Assembly: GCA_030765065.1 (NCBI GenBank)
Contig: CM060978.1
Span: forward strand, 61,372,421 to 61,436,420
Source: Deroplatys truncata
Lineage: Eukaryota > Arthropoda > Insecta > Mantodea > Mantidae
DNA: 64,000 nt
Direction of reading: 5' to 3'
Of the stretch, positions 46,265 to 56,168 are shown in pieces (position 1 is the stretch's first letter; each line of letters starts with the position of its first letter). Under the pieces are notes generated by a model. It was not told the DNA's origin, did not search any database, and saw only the letters and a program-made list of their open reading frames with translations. Both the position numbers and the translations under genes were made by a program.

Positions 46265-47096
46265 TCTGATGTGTTACACACACTGACTTTCTCTGCACTT
46301 GTACAAACTATTTTTACAAACGCTTATTCTCCATATGCTTCATGTTAAACGAGATGTTATTGCTAATTGTCTTATACATGCAAGGGGAATTGGTAGGCTT
46401 TAAGCGATGGTCAAATCTTTTAAGAGCTGGTTGCTATGTGGCGCATTCCATTCTCTTTGTATGTCCAGGACATAAAAATGAATAAGGAATTCACATTTGA
46501 GACAAAGTATTGGAAAAGTTAAGGAAATAACAAGCAATATCTCGAAAATGGTTCACTCAAAGAAAAAATTTATATGACATATATAATTTATTTTAACGCG
46601 ATCTACATTGTTTGTGTAGTAAAATTTTTTCTATCTCTTATGGTTTACCAGTTATGCAAAAGCCGTTCACAATGAAGAATACTTTTGGAGACATTCCCAG
46701 AAAATTCGAGATATACATTTCAGTTGTCACAAAAATATTTCAAACATATGATATTTTAATCAAAATCGTTAGAGCCATTTTTGAGAAAATTAAAATTTTC
46801 GAAAAATGTTCCATGTAAAGGGTAATCTGGGGTGGGGATTTTTTTTGAAAACCTTCGTGTCGCAACTATGGAAGATAGTGAACCTAAATACCAAGTTTGG
46901 TGTTTATCCGACTGTTCGTTTCTGAGTTATGCTGTTCAAAGGCACACAGACAGTCAGACATACACATGGACATGTTTCCAAAAATGCTTTTTTTTATTCA
47001 GGAGGTCTCAGAGCATATATTTCCGGTGAAATCTCGGTATCGAATGTTTGGGTGGAATACAATACTTCCCCTACTTACTGTACGTAGTAAAGAAAG
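46265..47096 (+). mobile_element. Near-consensus A element
   Basis: Starts TCTGATGTGTTACACACAC and ends GTAGTAAAGAAAG, followed by TAAAAATGAATAACG, which is the usual internal A target TAAAAA. The internal tract is reduced to 'cacacagacagtcagac' near 46940. Confidence 0.8.
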
Positions 47097-47678
47097 TAAA
47101 AATGAATAACGAATTCCATTTGAGAAATGTATTGGAAAATTTAAGGGAATAACAAGCAATATTCGAAAATTGTTCATTCAATGAAAAATATTTATATGAA
47201 ATGAATTGTGTATTTTAACGCGATCTACATTTTTTGTATAGTAAAAGCTTGTCTATTTCTTATGTTTTACCAGTTATGCAAACGTCGTTCACAATGAAGA
47301 ATACTTTTGGAGACATTCCCAGAAAATTCAAGATATACATTTCATTTGTCATGAAAATATCTTAAACATATGATGTTTTAAGCAAAATCGTTAAAGCCAT
47401 TTTTGAGATAATTAAAATTTGTGAAAAATGTTCCACGTAAAGGGTAATCTGCGGTTGGGGGATTCTCTTGAAAACCTTCGTGTCGCATCTCTATAAGATA
47501 CTGAACCTAAATACCAAGTTTGTGTTTATCCGTCTGTTCGTTTCTGAGTTATGCTGTTCACAGACACACACGGACATGTTTCCAAAAATGCTTTTTTTGA
47601 GTTCAGGGGGTCTCAAAACATATATTTCCAGTAAAATCTCGTATCGAATTTTTGGGTGGAATACAATACTTCCCATCC
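47097..47678 (+). mobile_element. A-family partial copy, head-to-tail
   Basis: Enters at 'aatgaataacgaattcc', immediately after the preceding copy, and runs to 'ggtggaatacaatacttccc'. The first ~220 bp and last ~30 bp are absent. It looks like the distal part of a host A whose left part was lost, or unequal exchange. Confidence 0.75.
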
Positions 47679-48340
47679 CTAGTTTTCAATTTTGAACTTT
47701 ATCAAACCGTATCATAATCAATAAATAATAAATGACATTCAAGGTAAAATTCTCTTCTTTTCTCCACCTCCCTTACCTTCCTTATTAGCATACAAGGGAG
47801 ATAGCGTTCGATACCCAGCATGATAGCGTTCGATTCCCTCCTGGGATGTAGTATCGTTCTCAACTCACAGAGCATTATAGTATTATTTAAGATATCACGC
47901 CTTGTATGAGTCAGATTGCCACCCATAGCATTGCCTAAGTTGAAAACACCTGGATTTGGATTGAACAACCAAAATTTATATTTATATTATAAAGGGAGAA
48001 AATTTCTGTATTGCATAATACTGAAAACCAATATACCGATTTTGATAACTCCTTAAATTGCAAAGCACTGTTTTTGGGAGGGGCATATAAAATATTTCCA
48101 AAACGTAACACTTTTGTTAAATATTAATATCAGAGGATAATTTTTGGCACTATATTGTGAATTTGGTAGAATTTTAGCGACTTCCAGCTCAAAGTGCTAA
48201 ATAGGGAAGCAAGGAATATTTGTTTGTATATTTTGACAAAACATTATACACTTGGGTTTAGAACTGGCAGAAATAAGCTACCCTAAAACTTTCAAACTTC
48301 CACTGCTTTTGGAAAAGTGGAATCAGACAACTGAAAAATT
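47679..48340. other. Unrecognised interval
   Basis: Contains two near repeats 'gatagcgttcgat' (47799-47811 and 47824-47836). No family motif or conserved frame. Confidence 0.35.
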
Positions 48341-48432
48341 CAATGATATAGCCGGAATTTGAACCACGGATTCTCGGTCTCCGTCCGATTTTCTGAGCTA
48401 CCATGGCAACATGCCGATACTATATTAAATTC
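48341..48432 (-). mobile_element. tRNA-like SINE head
   Basis: The minus strand has TGGTAGCTCAGAAAATCGG (A box) and GGTTCAAATTCC (B box) about 35 bp apart. The remainder of the unit merges into unassigned sequence on the plus-left side. Confidence 0.55.
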
Positions 48433-48439
48433 CCCAACT

Positions 48440-48700
48440 GAGTCGCATTCATTACAGCTAAGGGGGACATCACACACTATTCGCAGAAAATTAAAGATAT
48501 GTATTTTATGTGCCATACAAGTATTTTAAACACATGGCAAATTAACTAGAATCGTTAGAGCAATTTTAAGACAGTCAAACATAAGGAAGTAACTTCTAAG
48601 TAAATTTTAGTTACAGTGGGGAATTTTCTTGGAAATCTTCATGTCACATTCTTGGAAGATGCTGAATTCAAATACCAATTTTGGTATAGGTATAGACTAG
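48440..48700 (+). mobile_element. Diverged A-family fragment
   Basis: 'attcgcagaaaattaaagat' through 'tagaatcgttagagca' to 'aaataccaattttggta'. Truncated by the next element. Confidence 0.55.
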
Positions 48701-48714
48701 ACAACGAAAGAGGC

Positions 48715-49145
48715 ACCTCGCGCACTGCGACCTACGTAGATCTACTGTGGTTACCATCCCCTAAGAGGAAGGGATGAAAAGAAGGAGCCACAGGAAGCTA
48801 CCGGATGAAGGCAAACAGGCCACAGAGACGCGCAGAAGTCCCAAACATTTTCAAACTCGAAGACCCGTCTGACTGCTGGACCTGCCTGTCCAAGCAGCCC
48901 TCTAGTGTCTACGGGAAGTACTCTTTCCTTTGAGCAACTGTCCAGCACCGCCATACGAAACTTATAAGCAAACCTGAAAGATGAGAAGGAAACGGAATAA
49001 AACAGAAATTAAGGAAAGGAAATCGTGGTAGATGAGAAATCCCCAGCATTCCCCTATCGAGCAGGGAAAACTACGAAAACAGCAAGGTCAGAGGGAATCG
49101 ATCCCGTGAACTCCTGAATACGAGTCGCCATCTCGCTGGGTAAGT
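48715..49145 (-). mobile_element. SINE-like retroposon
   Basis: The minus-strand head at 49145 has AGCGAGATGGCGACTCG (A-box position) and CGGGATCGATTCCC (B box), followed by 'agttttccctgctcgat'. The body extends to about 48715 through a GC-richer segment. The tail and duplication are not resolved. Confidence 0.45.
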
Positions 49146-49167
49146 TTGGTGTTTATTGGATTTTCAC

Positions 49168-49201
49168 ACAGAGAGAGAGAGAGAAAGAGAGAGGGGGAAA
49201 G
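49168..49201. repeat. (AG)n-rich tract
   Basis: GAGAGAGAGAGAGAAAGAGAG followed by GGGGGAAAGAG; simple purine repeat. Confidence 0.85.
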
Positions 49202-49309
49202 AGACATAAAGTGCCTTCATTTATCCAAAATCGAAAATTAATCAGAAAGATATAGGTTATAACTTTTTTTTTTTTTGCTTTCTCTTCTACGTATAGTAAG
49301 TATAGGAAG

Positions 49310-49780
49310 TAAGTATTGCAAAATTCAAAGAAATAACAAAGGAATATCTCGAAAATCTTCACTTTACAAAAAAAAATTGTGGCTTTTATTGCGTGTTTTT
49401 AACGGGATCTACATTTTTTATGCACTAAAAATATCTCCTGCGGTTTACTAGTTATGCAAAAGTCGTTCAGAATGAAGAGGCCTTTGGGGACTTCCCTAGA
49501 AAATTCAACATATACATTTTATTTGCCTCACAAATGGCTTAAACATATCACACTTTAATCAAAATCCTTAGAGCCGTTTGCGAGAAAATAAAAATTTTCG
49601 AAAAATGTTCCACGTAAGGGGTGATTTGGGGTGGGGGAATTTTCTTGAAAACTTTCATGTTGCACCCCTGGAACATACTGAATGTAAGTACCAAGTTTGG
49701 TGTTTATCCGACTTCTCGTTTTTGAGTTATGCTGTTCACAGACCGACAGACATACACACGGATATGTTTCCAAAAATGCT
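49310..49780 (+). mobile_element. A-family fragment
   Basis: Preceded by an A left-end scrap in the other orientation (49275-49310, 'tttctcttctacgtatag'). Runs from 'tattgcaaaattcaaag' to 'atgtttccaaaaatgctc'. Right end missing. Confidence 0.65.
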
Positions 49781-50012
49781 CTATTTTTTTATGTCCTGGA
49801 CATGCAAAGAGAATGGAATGCTCCACATTGCAACCAGCTCTTAAAAGACTTGACTATTGTTTAAAGCCTACCATATTCTCCGTACATCTACAAGAAAATT
49901 AGCAATAAGATAGGGTCTGCAAATGTTTATCTCGATTAACATGTAGTAGATGGAGAATAAGCGTTTGTAAAAATGTTTTGTGCAAGCCATGTGAGAGTAA
50001 CCCATCAGATTT
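49781..50012 (-). mobile_element. A-family right-end fragment
   Basis: 'atgtcctggacatgcaaaga' to 'agtaacccatcaga'. It directly abuts the plus-oriented fragment and forms an inverted junction. Confidence 0.7.
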
Positions 50013-51004
50013 TTTATGTATAGATAGCTGTATAAATACGATATCTATACAAAATCTACAAAGCAAAACTACATCAGCGCCATCATTTCTTGTCGATGAT
50101 ATAGCGAACAACCGCCCCGACAACCAGCTAATTCCTTATTGGAATGTGCATATAGTACCTTTAAGATAAAATCATTTACGAAGCGTAAAAAAAGCCTAGT
50201 AATTAAAGTATCAAAAAAGGATTAAACAAGAAAATGCATCAGGTAAAGGAAAAATTGAAAGTTGAGAACAAAAGCAGATTGGTTAATGAAGAGCTCCCCC
50301 CCCTTAGAGGCTAAAATCAATTGATTCGCGCACGGAATTAGGCATCGTCAATTCATTCCCTAACAAAACGCCGAGGTACATCATAATACACTTACCGGCG
50401 GGTCCCACTGGGAAATCACCTTATATATGACTGCACTCGTGAAAAAAAGACGTACGCGAATCGAATGTTAGGGCGAGGAAAAAAAGTTTTTTAGGGTTCC
50501 AGGCGAGGTGAGTAAAATGGGAGAAAGGCAGTCTGGGGTCTGAATACATTACACCACGCGACTAGCATGCTGAATTGCAGTCACGTGACCACTTAAGTAC
50601 CCTTATCTCTGTCGCTCTCTTCACTTCCAATTTCCTCTTCCTTCCATACGTTTTTCAAATGTGTTTCCTTTTGCACTACTTTACTTATCTCGCACCGTAT
50701 CGTTTTCGGAGCGAAAGTGCCGCGTTTGGATAGCATATTTCATGGAATGGATGTGCAGTTTTGAAGCAAGTGATGAAGGAAATGTTCGCTTTTAGACCGG
50801 CTTTCTTTTGTTACTATTTCTATTATCGCAAAAAGTTTTATGTAAAATGATCTTTCTAAGTAAAATTTTTCACTTTAACTCTGAGGTAAAGCATGATTTA
50901 TTAACACAATTATGAATGTATATATTTCTGAATACGTTATATCTAATGGAAGAAGTATAGATGGCAACCTTTGAACGTGATTACTATCTCTATGTGTTAC
51001 ATTC
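50013..51004. other. Unrecognised interval
   Basis: No family motif. Short frames only. 'cacgcgactagcatgctgaa' near 50556 might be a decayed SINE head, but the boxes are too weak to call. Confidence 0.35.
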
Positions 51005-51007
51005 ACG

Positions 51008-51305
51008 TCGTCCTCCGTGGACTAGTGGTACCGTGCTAGCCTCTAGTTTCCAAGGTCGCGGGTTCAAACCCGACGGAGGGCGATGGATTTTTTCGGGTGT
51101 AAAAATCCTTAGTATGGCTTCCTTCGGAAGTGAAGTAAAGCCGGTGGTCCCGTGTTGTAGATTTACGGTACATAAAAGAGCCTTAAGCCTGATAAAGAGG
51201 CCTCTGAGCAAAATTATCGGTCTTTCACGCCCAATATGGAATTGGACGCTAAGAACCATAGTATTTAAAGAGCGTCCATAAATAAAACTCAATTTAAATT
51301 TATAA
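51008..51305 (+). mobile_element. tRNA-derived SINE
   Basis: The head has TGGACTAGTGGTACCG (A box) and GGGTTCAAACCCG (B box, 51059-51071). The T-arm CGGGTTCAAACCCG and an outer CCTCCG/CGGAGG pairing fold well, but the anticodon arm is not tRNA-like. The body continues through 'ggtggtcccgtgttgtag' and ends in an AT-rich tail near 51280-51305. The 106/110-codon frames here are incidental. Confidence 0.7.
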
Positions 51306-51319
51306 CTTTCTTTACCCTC

Positions 51320-51830
51320 CATCCTTTTTTTTCAATGGGCAGAGGAGCATTTAAGCACTGCGGTCAGAGATCCATTGTTACGTATGCAACCTCTGGGAGG
51401 AACGGATGAAAACGGTTGTTGCTCGGATGGACCAAGTAGCGGTAGGTGCAAATATTCGGGGTCCGTAATGCTTAGAGATGGAAACACTCCTGCAGGAACC
51501 CTCCCCAGCGCTCCTCCTGACGTGCAGACCCATCTTCCATGGTTCTGTACCAGAGGAGGAAGAAACATCACAGAGTGCATACCCACCGCGCACCGCACAC
51601 CACCAACCTACCCAGTCAAACCCCGTACCCCAAAATGTGATACGAAATGAAATGATGGGGAATGATGGACCGGAAAAATTTGTGGTATTAGAAAAACTAC
51701 CCCAACACTCGCCTGACGACAAACGAAAACTACGAATTACTCCAAGTCCGAGTGGACAATCGCTGGGGATTAAATCGACACCTCCAAAGTGAAGTCGCAC
51801 GCGTTACCGCGGCGCCACTTCGTTTGGTTC
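51320..51830 (-). mobile_element. Retroposon with A-rich tail
   Basis: About 0.5 kb, GC-richer than its surroundings. On the minus strand it begins near GGCGCCGCGGTAACGCG (A-box-like) and GGTGTCGATTTAATCCCC (weak B box), and ends in A8 followed by GGATGGAGGGTAAAG near 51320. Overlapping frames on both strands (up to 140 codons) are a by-product of base composition and have no domain. Longer than a typical SINE. Confidence 0.5.
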
Positions 51831-51884
51831 TATCACCTATTAATGGGTGTAGAAATTATTGTTTGAAAGATTATTTCCCCTCTA

Positions 51885-53155
51885 GGTCAGTTTAATCGAG
51901 ACAAGCTTTCCGGAAATACCTGCGGGTGATTTTCTTTAAAATCGTGTCGCATCCTTGGAAGGTAGTTAATTTAAATACCAAGTTTGATATTTATCCAATA
52001 TTTCGATTTTGAGTATTGCTGTTCACTTACATATACACATAAGCGCGCGCGCGGAAATGTTTCTAAAAATGATTATTTTATTCGCAGAGCCCTCAAAACA
52101 TGTATTTCCAGTAAAATCTCGATATGAAATTTTTTTGGTGGAATCCAGTATCTGCTCTACCTTAAAGTGTTATTTTGTTGTATTGTTATTTGCCCCACGT
52201 TTTGGGAGCCAATTTGAAGTAGTAGTTTTGTTGTAATTCAACTGTTGGGGAGCCGAACTTGAAGTAGTTACAACCGCACGTATGGTAAAAGTTTCCGGTA
52301 GCCTTCGGTTTAAAAAATATTAACTTTGTAATTTTGACCGTTTCTTTAAATATGATATATTTATGTTTGCCTCGGCTGCGTCAGTATTATTGTTAGAGAC
52401 ATGGATGTCTTTGCAGGGAGTAGTACGACTAAGAATGTAGGCTTACACGGATTGTAATTTTTACTTCACTACATTTATTAATCCTTGACATAATTTAAAT
52501 AACACTTCATGATATAGAGAGCTGTGAGATTCTTTTATTAATTACTTGCACTTTTTAACACGTAAACTATTTTCGTATTACACGAATACGCATTACATTT
52601 CTCGAGGACGCATCTCGCGTCCGTTTAGGAACACTGTCTACACCCAATACGTTCAGTTATGAGAGCTGTCTACAATAAACTGACTTGATTTCTACCGCCC
52701 AAGTTTGTAAATTTCTGTATTTCAAGTCTCTGACTGCCTATTCCTAATCCAATGGAATACTTTTATTTAACTTGAGGTTTTTTCTGGTTGTTGATGGCTA
52801 TTTTATAAACTGTCATAAAAATTACATTACTGTTGCTCCAAGAATGTCTAGTAGCATTATTATACTTTCTTACTCATTATTGCCTCAAGGTTACCTCATT
52901 GTTACTAATTTTTAATCAATTATTCTCACAGCTCCTACATTATTAAATTACGTAATACGTTTAGATAACATTATTGCATGTATACAATAATATAAACATA
53001 TACATTGACTGTAATATATACTTTTTATATATATTGTTACATATTGCTGTAAGACATGCTGTTATTATATTTTTATTATATAATTTGACTAAAACCATTT
53101 AAGTGTTAAAAATGCTGCCTCAACCTACTATACACGTTAGACAAAGTGATAAGAT
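51885..53155 (+). mobile_element. Diverged A copy interrupted by a B solo LTR
   Basis: Its own parts are 51885-52162 and 53123-53155. Left block 'ttcgattttgagtattgctg', then 'tggtggaatccagtatctgc'. After B comes 'actatacacgttagacaaag', the A right end. 'gcgcgcgcg' at 52046 replaces part of the usual GT/CA tract. Confidence 0.65.
52163..53122 (-). mobile_element. B-family solo LTR with ACCT duplication
   Basis: 960 bp. The right end is ...GCTGCCTCA and the left end is TAAAGTG (TG mutated to TA). It is flanked by a perfect ACCT (52159-52162, 53123-53126), and the A sequence outside is continuous. CCAAT-type blocks are partly decayed (52735, 52790). Confidence 0.87.
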
Positions 53156-53222
53156 TTTATATGAACAATTTGTTGAACAGTTAATAAAATAAATGGAAAC
53201 CGTATAATCTTTGCCCCTCAGC

Positions 53223-53293
<71 letters not shown>

Positions 53294-53294
53294 G
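53223..53294. repeat. (ATT)n microsatellite
   Basis: About 23 ATT units, one interruption (ATTG) near the end. Confidence 0.95.
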
Positions 53295-54679
53295 TTTTAT
53301 TTTACTTATATCTTTTAAGGTCTAAAATAATATGGGTCAATCAATGATAATTAATGTTTAAATGAGCCGGGGCCCACTGATCTGAGATTTTCCAGCATTA
53401 GTATTTCCAGGACTAGGGAAACCCCTACAAAAAATCTCCGTATACAGGTTATTCTCCCCCAAAAACAATTTCAAATTTTAGCTCTTCCTATCAATCACAC
53501 AGACACAATATTCATATACCAAAGAACCTGGCTTTAATTTCGGTTGTGTACTACATCGCTTCTACTACTAAACGAACGCGCCTGTAAGCTAACAGTATGA
53601 GTACATACTTTCTATTGACCGATTACATACACGACGAATATAGTGATATAAAAATTACATATTTCACGTTCTGAAAATGAGCACCGCTAAATCACAAAAA
53701 TGACGTAGTCACAATAAAATGACTGTCTTTTGTTTACATTATGATTCTGCGAGCGTGCTTATGAAAAGAAATTGTCGACTTGGTTTACGTAAAGCCGTCT
53801 GGTGTCGAAATGGTGTACACAACATTTCCATGTGGAAATTATTGGTTACATTGGATGGATATTGTTTTATCGTGAGTTTCTGCCTGTAACTACCTAATAA
53901 GGAGAAAAGGAAACACCGCACGCTATGTTGTTAAGTAAACAGAATGTAAACTGCGGTCTTTAACTGTGCTACGTGACTATTAGAGGCGGCTTTGGAGTTG
54001 GGAAAGTCAGTGCCTTTCACTAAATACCTCACCGTATTCTTTAGAATTCTGGGTAAACCACGAAAATGAAATTTGAACATTTATCATAGGCAATCCCAAG
54101 AAATATACGAATTTATCTGATGAAACCCTTAACCACGTCGGGGATTTATTAAGAGTGTTCCATGAATAAAATATAACAGATTACATAAATAGTAATTGAT
54201 TTGTTACTTGTGTTTTTTAAAAATAAAATCAGCATTGTGTCAGCCGTTAGATCACGACATACTAAATGAATGAACAATCGAATTTGCTACAGAATACTAG
54301 CCAATACTACTAACAGTGAGAAGGAGAAGACAGTTAACCTCAAAATTAAGATAAGCAAAAATCAGAAATTAATAGATAAAAATAACAAAGTTATTTAAAA
54401 ATTGACATTGTTTGAATGTGCATTGATTAAAAATACAATTTTCAAATTTGAAAGAAAAACGAATTTGCTGATTTTTGGTAATGGAAACTGAGGCAGAATT
54501 TGAGGTAGTATGATTTCACACTTTCACCAGTATTTATTTGTTTTAGTTGTGTTGAACGCCCGTATTAACTGCATACGACACACAGACGGTGGATACTAGT
54601 GATTTATGAAACGATAACCGGGGTAGGAAAACTTTTAAGCCTAATTTTAGAACACCTCCATGCCAGCTGCCAGTTATGA
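53295..54679. other. Unrecognised interval
   Basis: About 1.4 kb without family motif or conserved reading frame. A 60-codon minus frame (53739-53921) has no domain. Confidence 0.35.
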
Positions 54680-54872
54680 GGACAATCCTGGCAGGATTTA
54701 AAGCACACGATTTTGATTAAAACACTGTGATGCAGCGGCTAAGGCCCAGGTTATCGGAAGGTCGGTGTCGGGGAGTGGAATAAACAATTGTAAACATCGA
54801 GCGCTCTATCGGCAGGTAACTGGAACCTTCGGAAGCTTTTCTCCCCGTTCCTCCAGAAAGGGTGTCGAAATA

Positions 54873-54897
54873 CTTCTAGAACGTTCGAGAACCTTCA
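54873..54897 (+). promoter_or_regulatory. Perfect five-unit heat-shock element
   Basis: Five contiguous alternating pentamers of the nTTCn/nGAAn type: CTTCT, AGAAC, GTTCG, AGAAC, CTTCA, with no mismatch. Trimeric HSF binds three such units, so five is a strong site. It lies about 16 bp upstream of the TATA-like box. A second cluster, GGAACCTTCGGAAG, at 54828-54841 is off register by one base. Confidence 0.85.
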
Positions 54898-54913
54898 TAG
54901 TCTTATACTGGCA

Positions 54914-54942
54914 ATATAAGTGAGCGCTCTCGCAAGAGTCAG
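54914..54942 (+). promoter_or_regulatory. TATA-like box and initiator in LTR F
   Basis: ATATAAG (54914-54920) is followed about 20-25 bp later by TCAGGAG (54939-54945), an arthropod-type TCAG initiator at normal spacing. Transcription would run rightward through the leader and out into flanking repeats. Confidence 0.55.
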
Positions 54943-55400
54943 GAGTTGAGTTGAGAGTTGTTGAGTCAGCGAGTGAACTAGCGCCTCTGGTGCAGCACCA
55001 AGAGCGATTCTCCGAGAGAGTTGGCGACGGTTGTTGTGACCTGCAGCGAATACTACTGCGGAGCGACGGGTTGTAGAGGTTTTGTGATCGACTCCCGAGT
55101 GAGGTGAACCATCCGGCGTGAAGAGATTACGTCAGGAATGAAGTGGAGTGACAGAGAATTGAACTGGTTCACTTTAGTGAAGTGAAAGTGTGAACAAAGT
55201 GAACTAGAGAAAACAAAACGGTCACAGATAAGAACTTATAACAGTTACAATTAAGAGAACTGGACAAAGTCACAATACCTTATATTTAAGCTAATAAAAT
55301 GTATATCTTCAAATTTTCTGGGCTTAGCCTATGCAGTCCGCTTCATTCGGAGGACATTTTGTATAATTTTGTATGGCGGTTAAACCATTAGAGACTCTCT

Positions 55401-55692
55401 CATGACTCTCTCTACTCTTGTACAAACTAATTTTACAAACACTTATTCTCCATATGCTTCATGTTAATCGATATATCGAAATGTTAATCTTATTGGTAAT
55501 TTTCTTGTAGATGCAAGGGGAACATGGTAGGCTTTAAGCGATAGCCAATATTTTAAGAGCTGGTTACTATGTGGGGTATTCCAATTTCTTTGCATTACCA
55601 GGACAAAAAAAAAAGAAAGAAAAAAAAAGAATAACAAATTCCCTCTTGAGAAAAAGTATAAGAATAGGAAAATTTAAGGTAATAACAAGTTC
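55401..55692 (+). mobile_element. A-family left part, cut by the Penelope-like array
   Basis: 'ctcttgtacaaactaatttt' to 'aatttaaggtaataacaag' in A order. The array begins right after, in the block that normally continues 'caatatctcg'. The A/T run at 55604-55630 is longer than usual. Confidence 0.7.
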
Positions 55693-56168
55693 TGTAAGAA
55701 CGTAGGTTTTCACGGCCGGTGTCACAATTATAACTAATATGATTTTCCGGGCTGTTATGCCGTGGTCTGCTGAAGAAAGATTTCCCAGACGTTTCGTCCA
55801 CAACTGCGGTGGACATCTTCAGTGGCGCGGATGAAGTCTTCTCGGTGAAAGTATCGCAGCGTCTGATGCGTTGGCCGTTAGTGCCGCTCTCTTTATAGTG
55901 TGGGCGCTCTCTGCTGATTGGCCCGCTGGTATGAGGGGGCTGGCGCCGGCTGTGTTGTTGCTCTCTTCTGATTGGCTCGCAGTGTTTTTCGGTTTGTATG
56001 ACCTTTCTTGTTTTTGATGACTAGATGCCAGTTACTGTTGAGTTTCAATGCTTCTTCTTTCCTATTGAAATTATTGGGATGTTTATAAATCTCTATTGCT
56101 TCCCGTTGTAGCCGGGTATGGTAATGCTTTATGGAGGAAAGAATGTTGGTGTCCTGAAATCTAATAAT
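55693..56168 (-). repeat. Penelope pseudo-LTR, 3' copy
   Basis: 476 bp holding the end of the ORF, the short 3' untranslated stretch, the hammerhead-like motif and the first ~40 codons of the next, absent unit. Here the reading frame from 55816 runs out into the flanking A sequence. Confidence 0.9.
55784..55825 (-). ncRNA. Hammerhead-ribozyme-like motif, 3' pseudo-LTR
   Basis: On the minus strand: CCA, CUGAAGA, a 6-bp hairpin GUCCAC/GUGGAC with a 7-nt loop, GAAAC, GUC, UGG. This matches the hammerhead order of stem I, CUGANGA, stem II, GAAA, stem III and a GUC cleavage site. It has one extra U before stem II and only a one-pair stem III (C-G). Known Penelope hammerheads are likewise minimal. 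Confidence 0.6.

Larger units (their letters stand above)
54726..55274 (+). mobile_element. Solo LTR F with heat-shock promoter architecture
   Basis: A 549-bp insert in an A fragment. It begins TGTGATGCAG and ends AAAGTCACA, so it has TG...CA ends inside a TGTGA/TCACA inverted repeat. Flanks are ACAC (54722-54725) and ATAC (55275-55278), a 4-bp duplication with one mismatch. It is markedly GC-richer than its surroundings. It carries a heat-shock element, TATA-like box and initiator in order, followed by a long A-rich leader ('gtgaagtgaaagtgtgaac') that resembles insect hsp70 5' leaders. No internal genes and only one copy in the window. Confidence 0.72.
54680..55400 (-). mobile_element. A-family fragment split by LTR F
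   Basis: 'cacgattttgattaaaacac' before 54726 and 'ataccttatatttaagct...' after 55274 are adjacent in A. It continues to 'tctggg', 'cgcttcattcgg' and 'gtataattttgtat' before switching orientation near 55400. Confidence 0.6.

Noticed and set aside
51008-51080. A tRNA gene
   Set aside because: The T-arm and outer stem pair, but the anticodon arm is not tRNA-like and the head is followed by a SINE body.
50961-51322. 106- and 110-codon frames as genes
   Set aside because: They coincide with the SINE, on opposite strands, without any motif.
51332-51800. Overlapping 88-140-codon frames on both strands as genes
   Set aside because: They lie in a GC-richer retroposon, overlap each other in four frames and have no domain.
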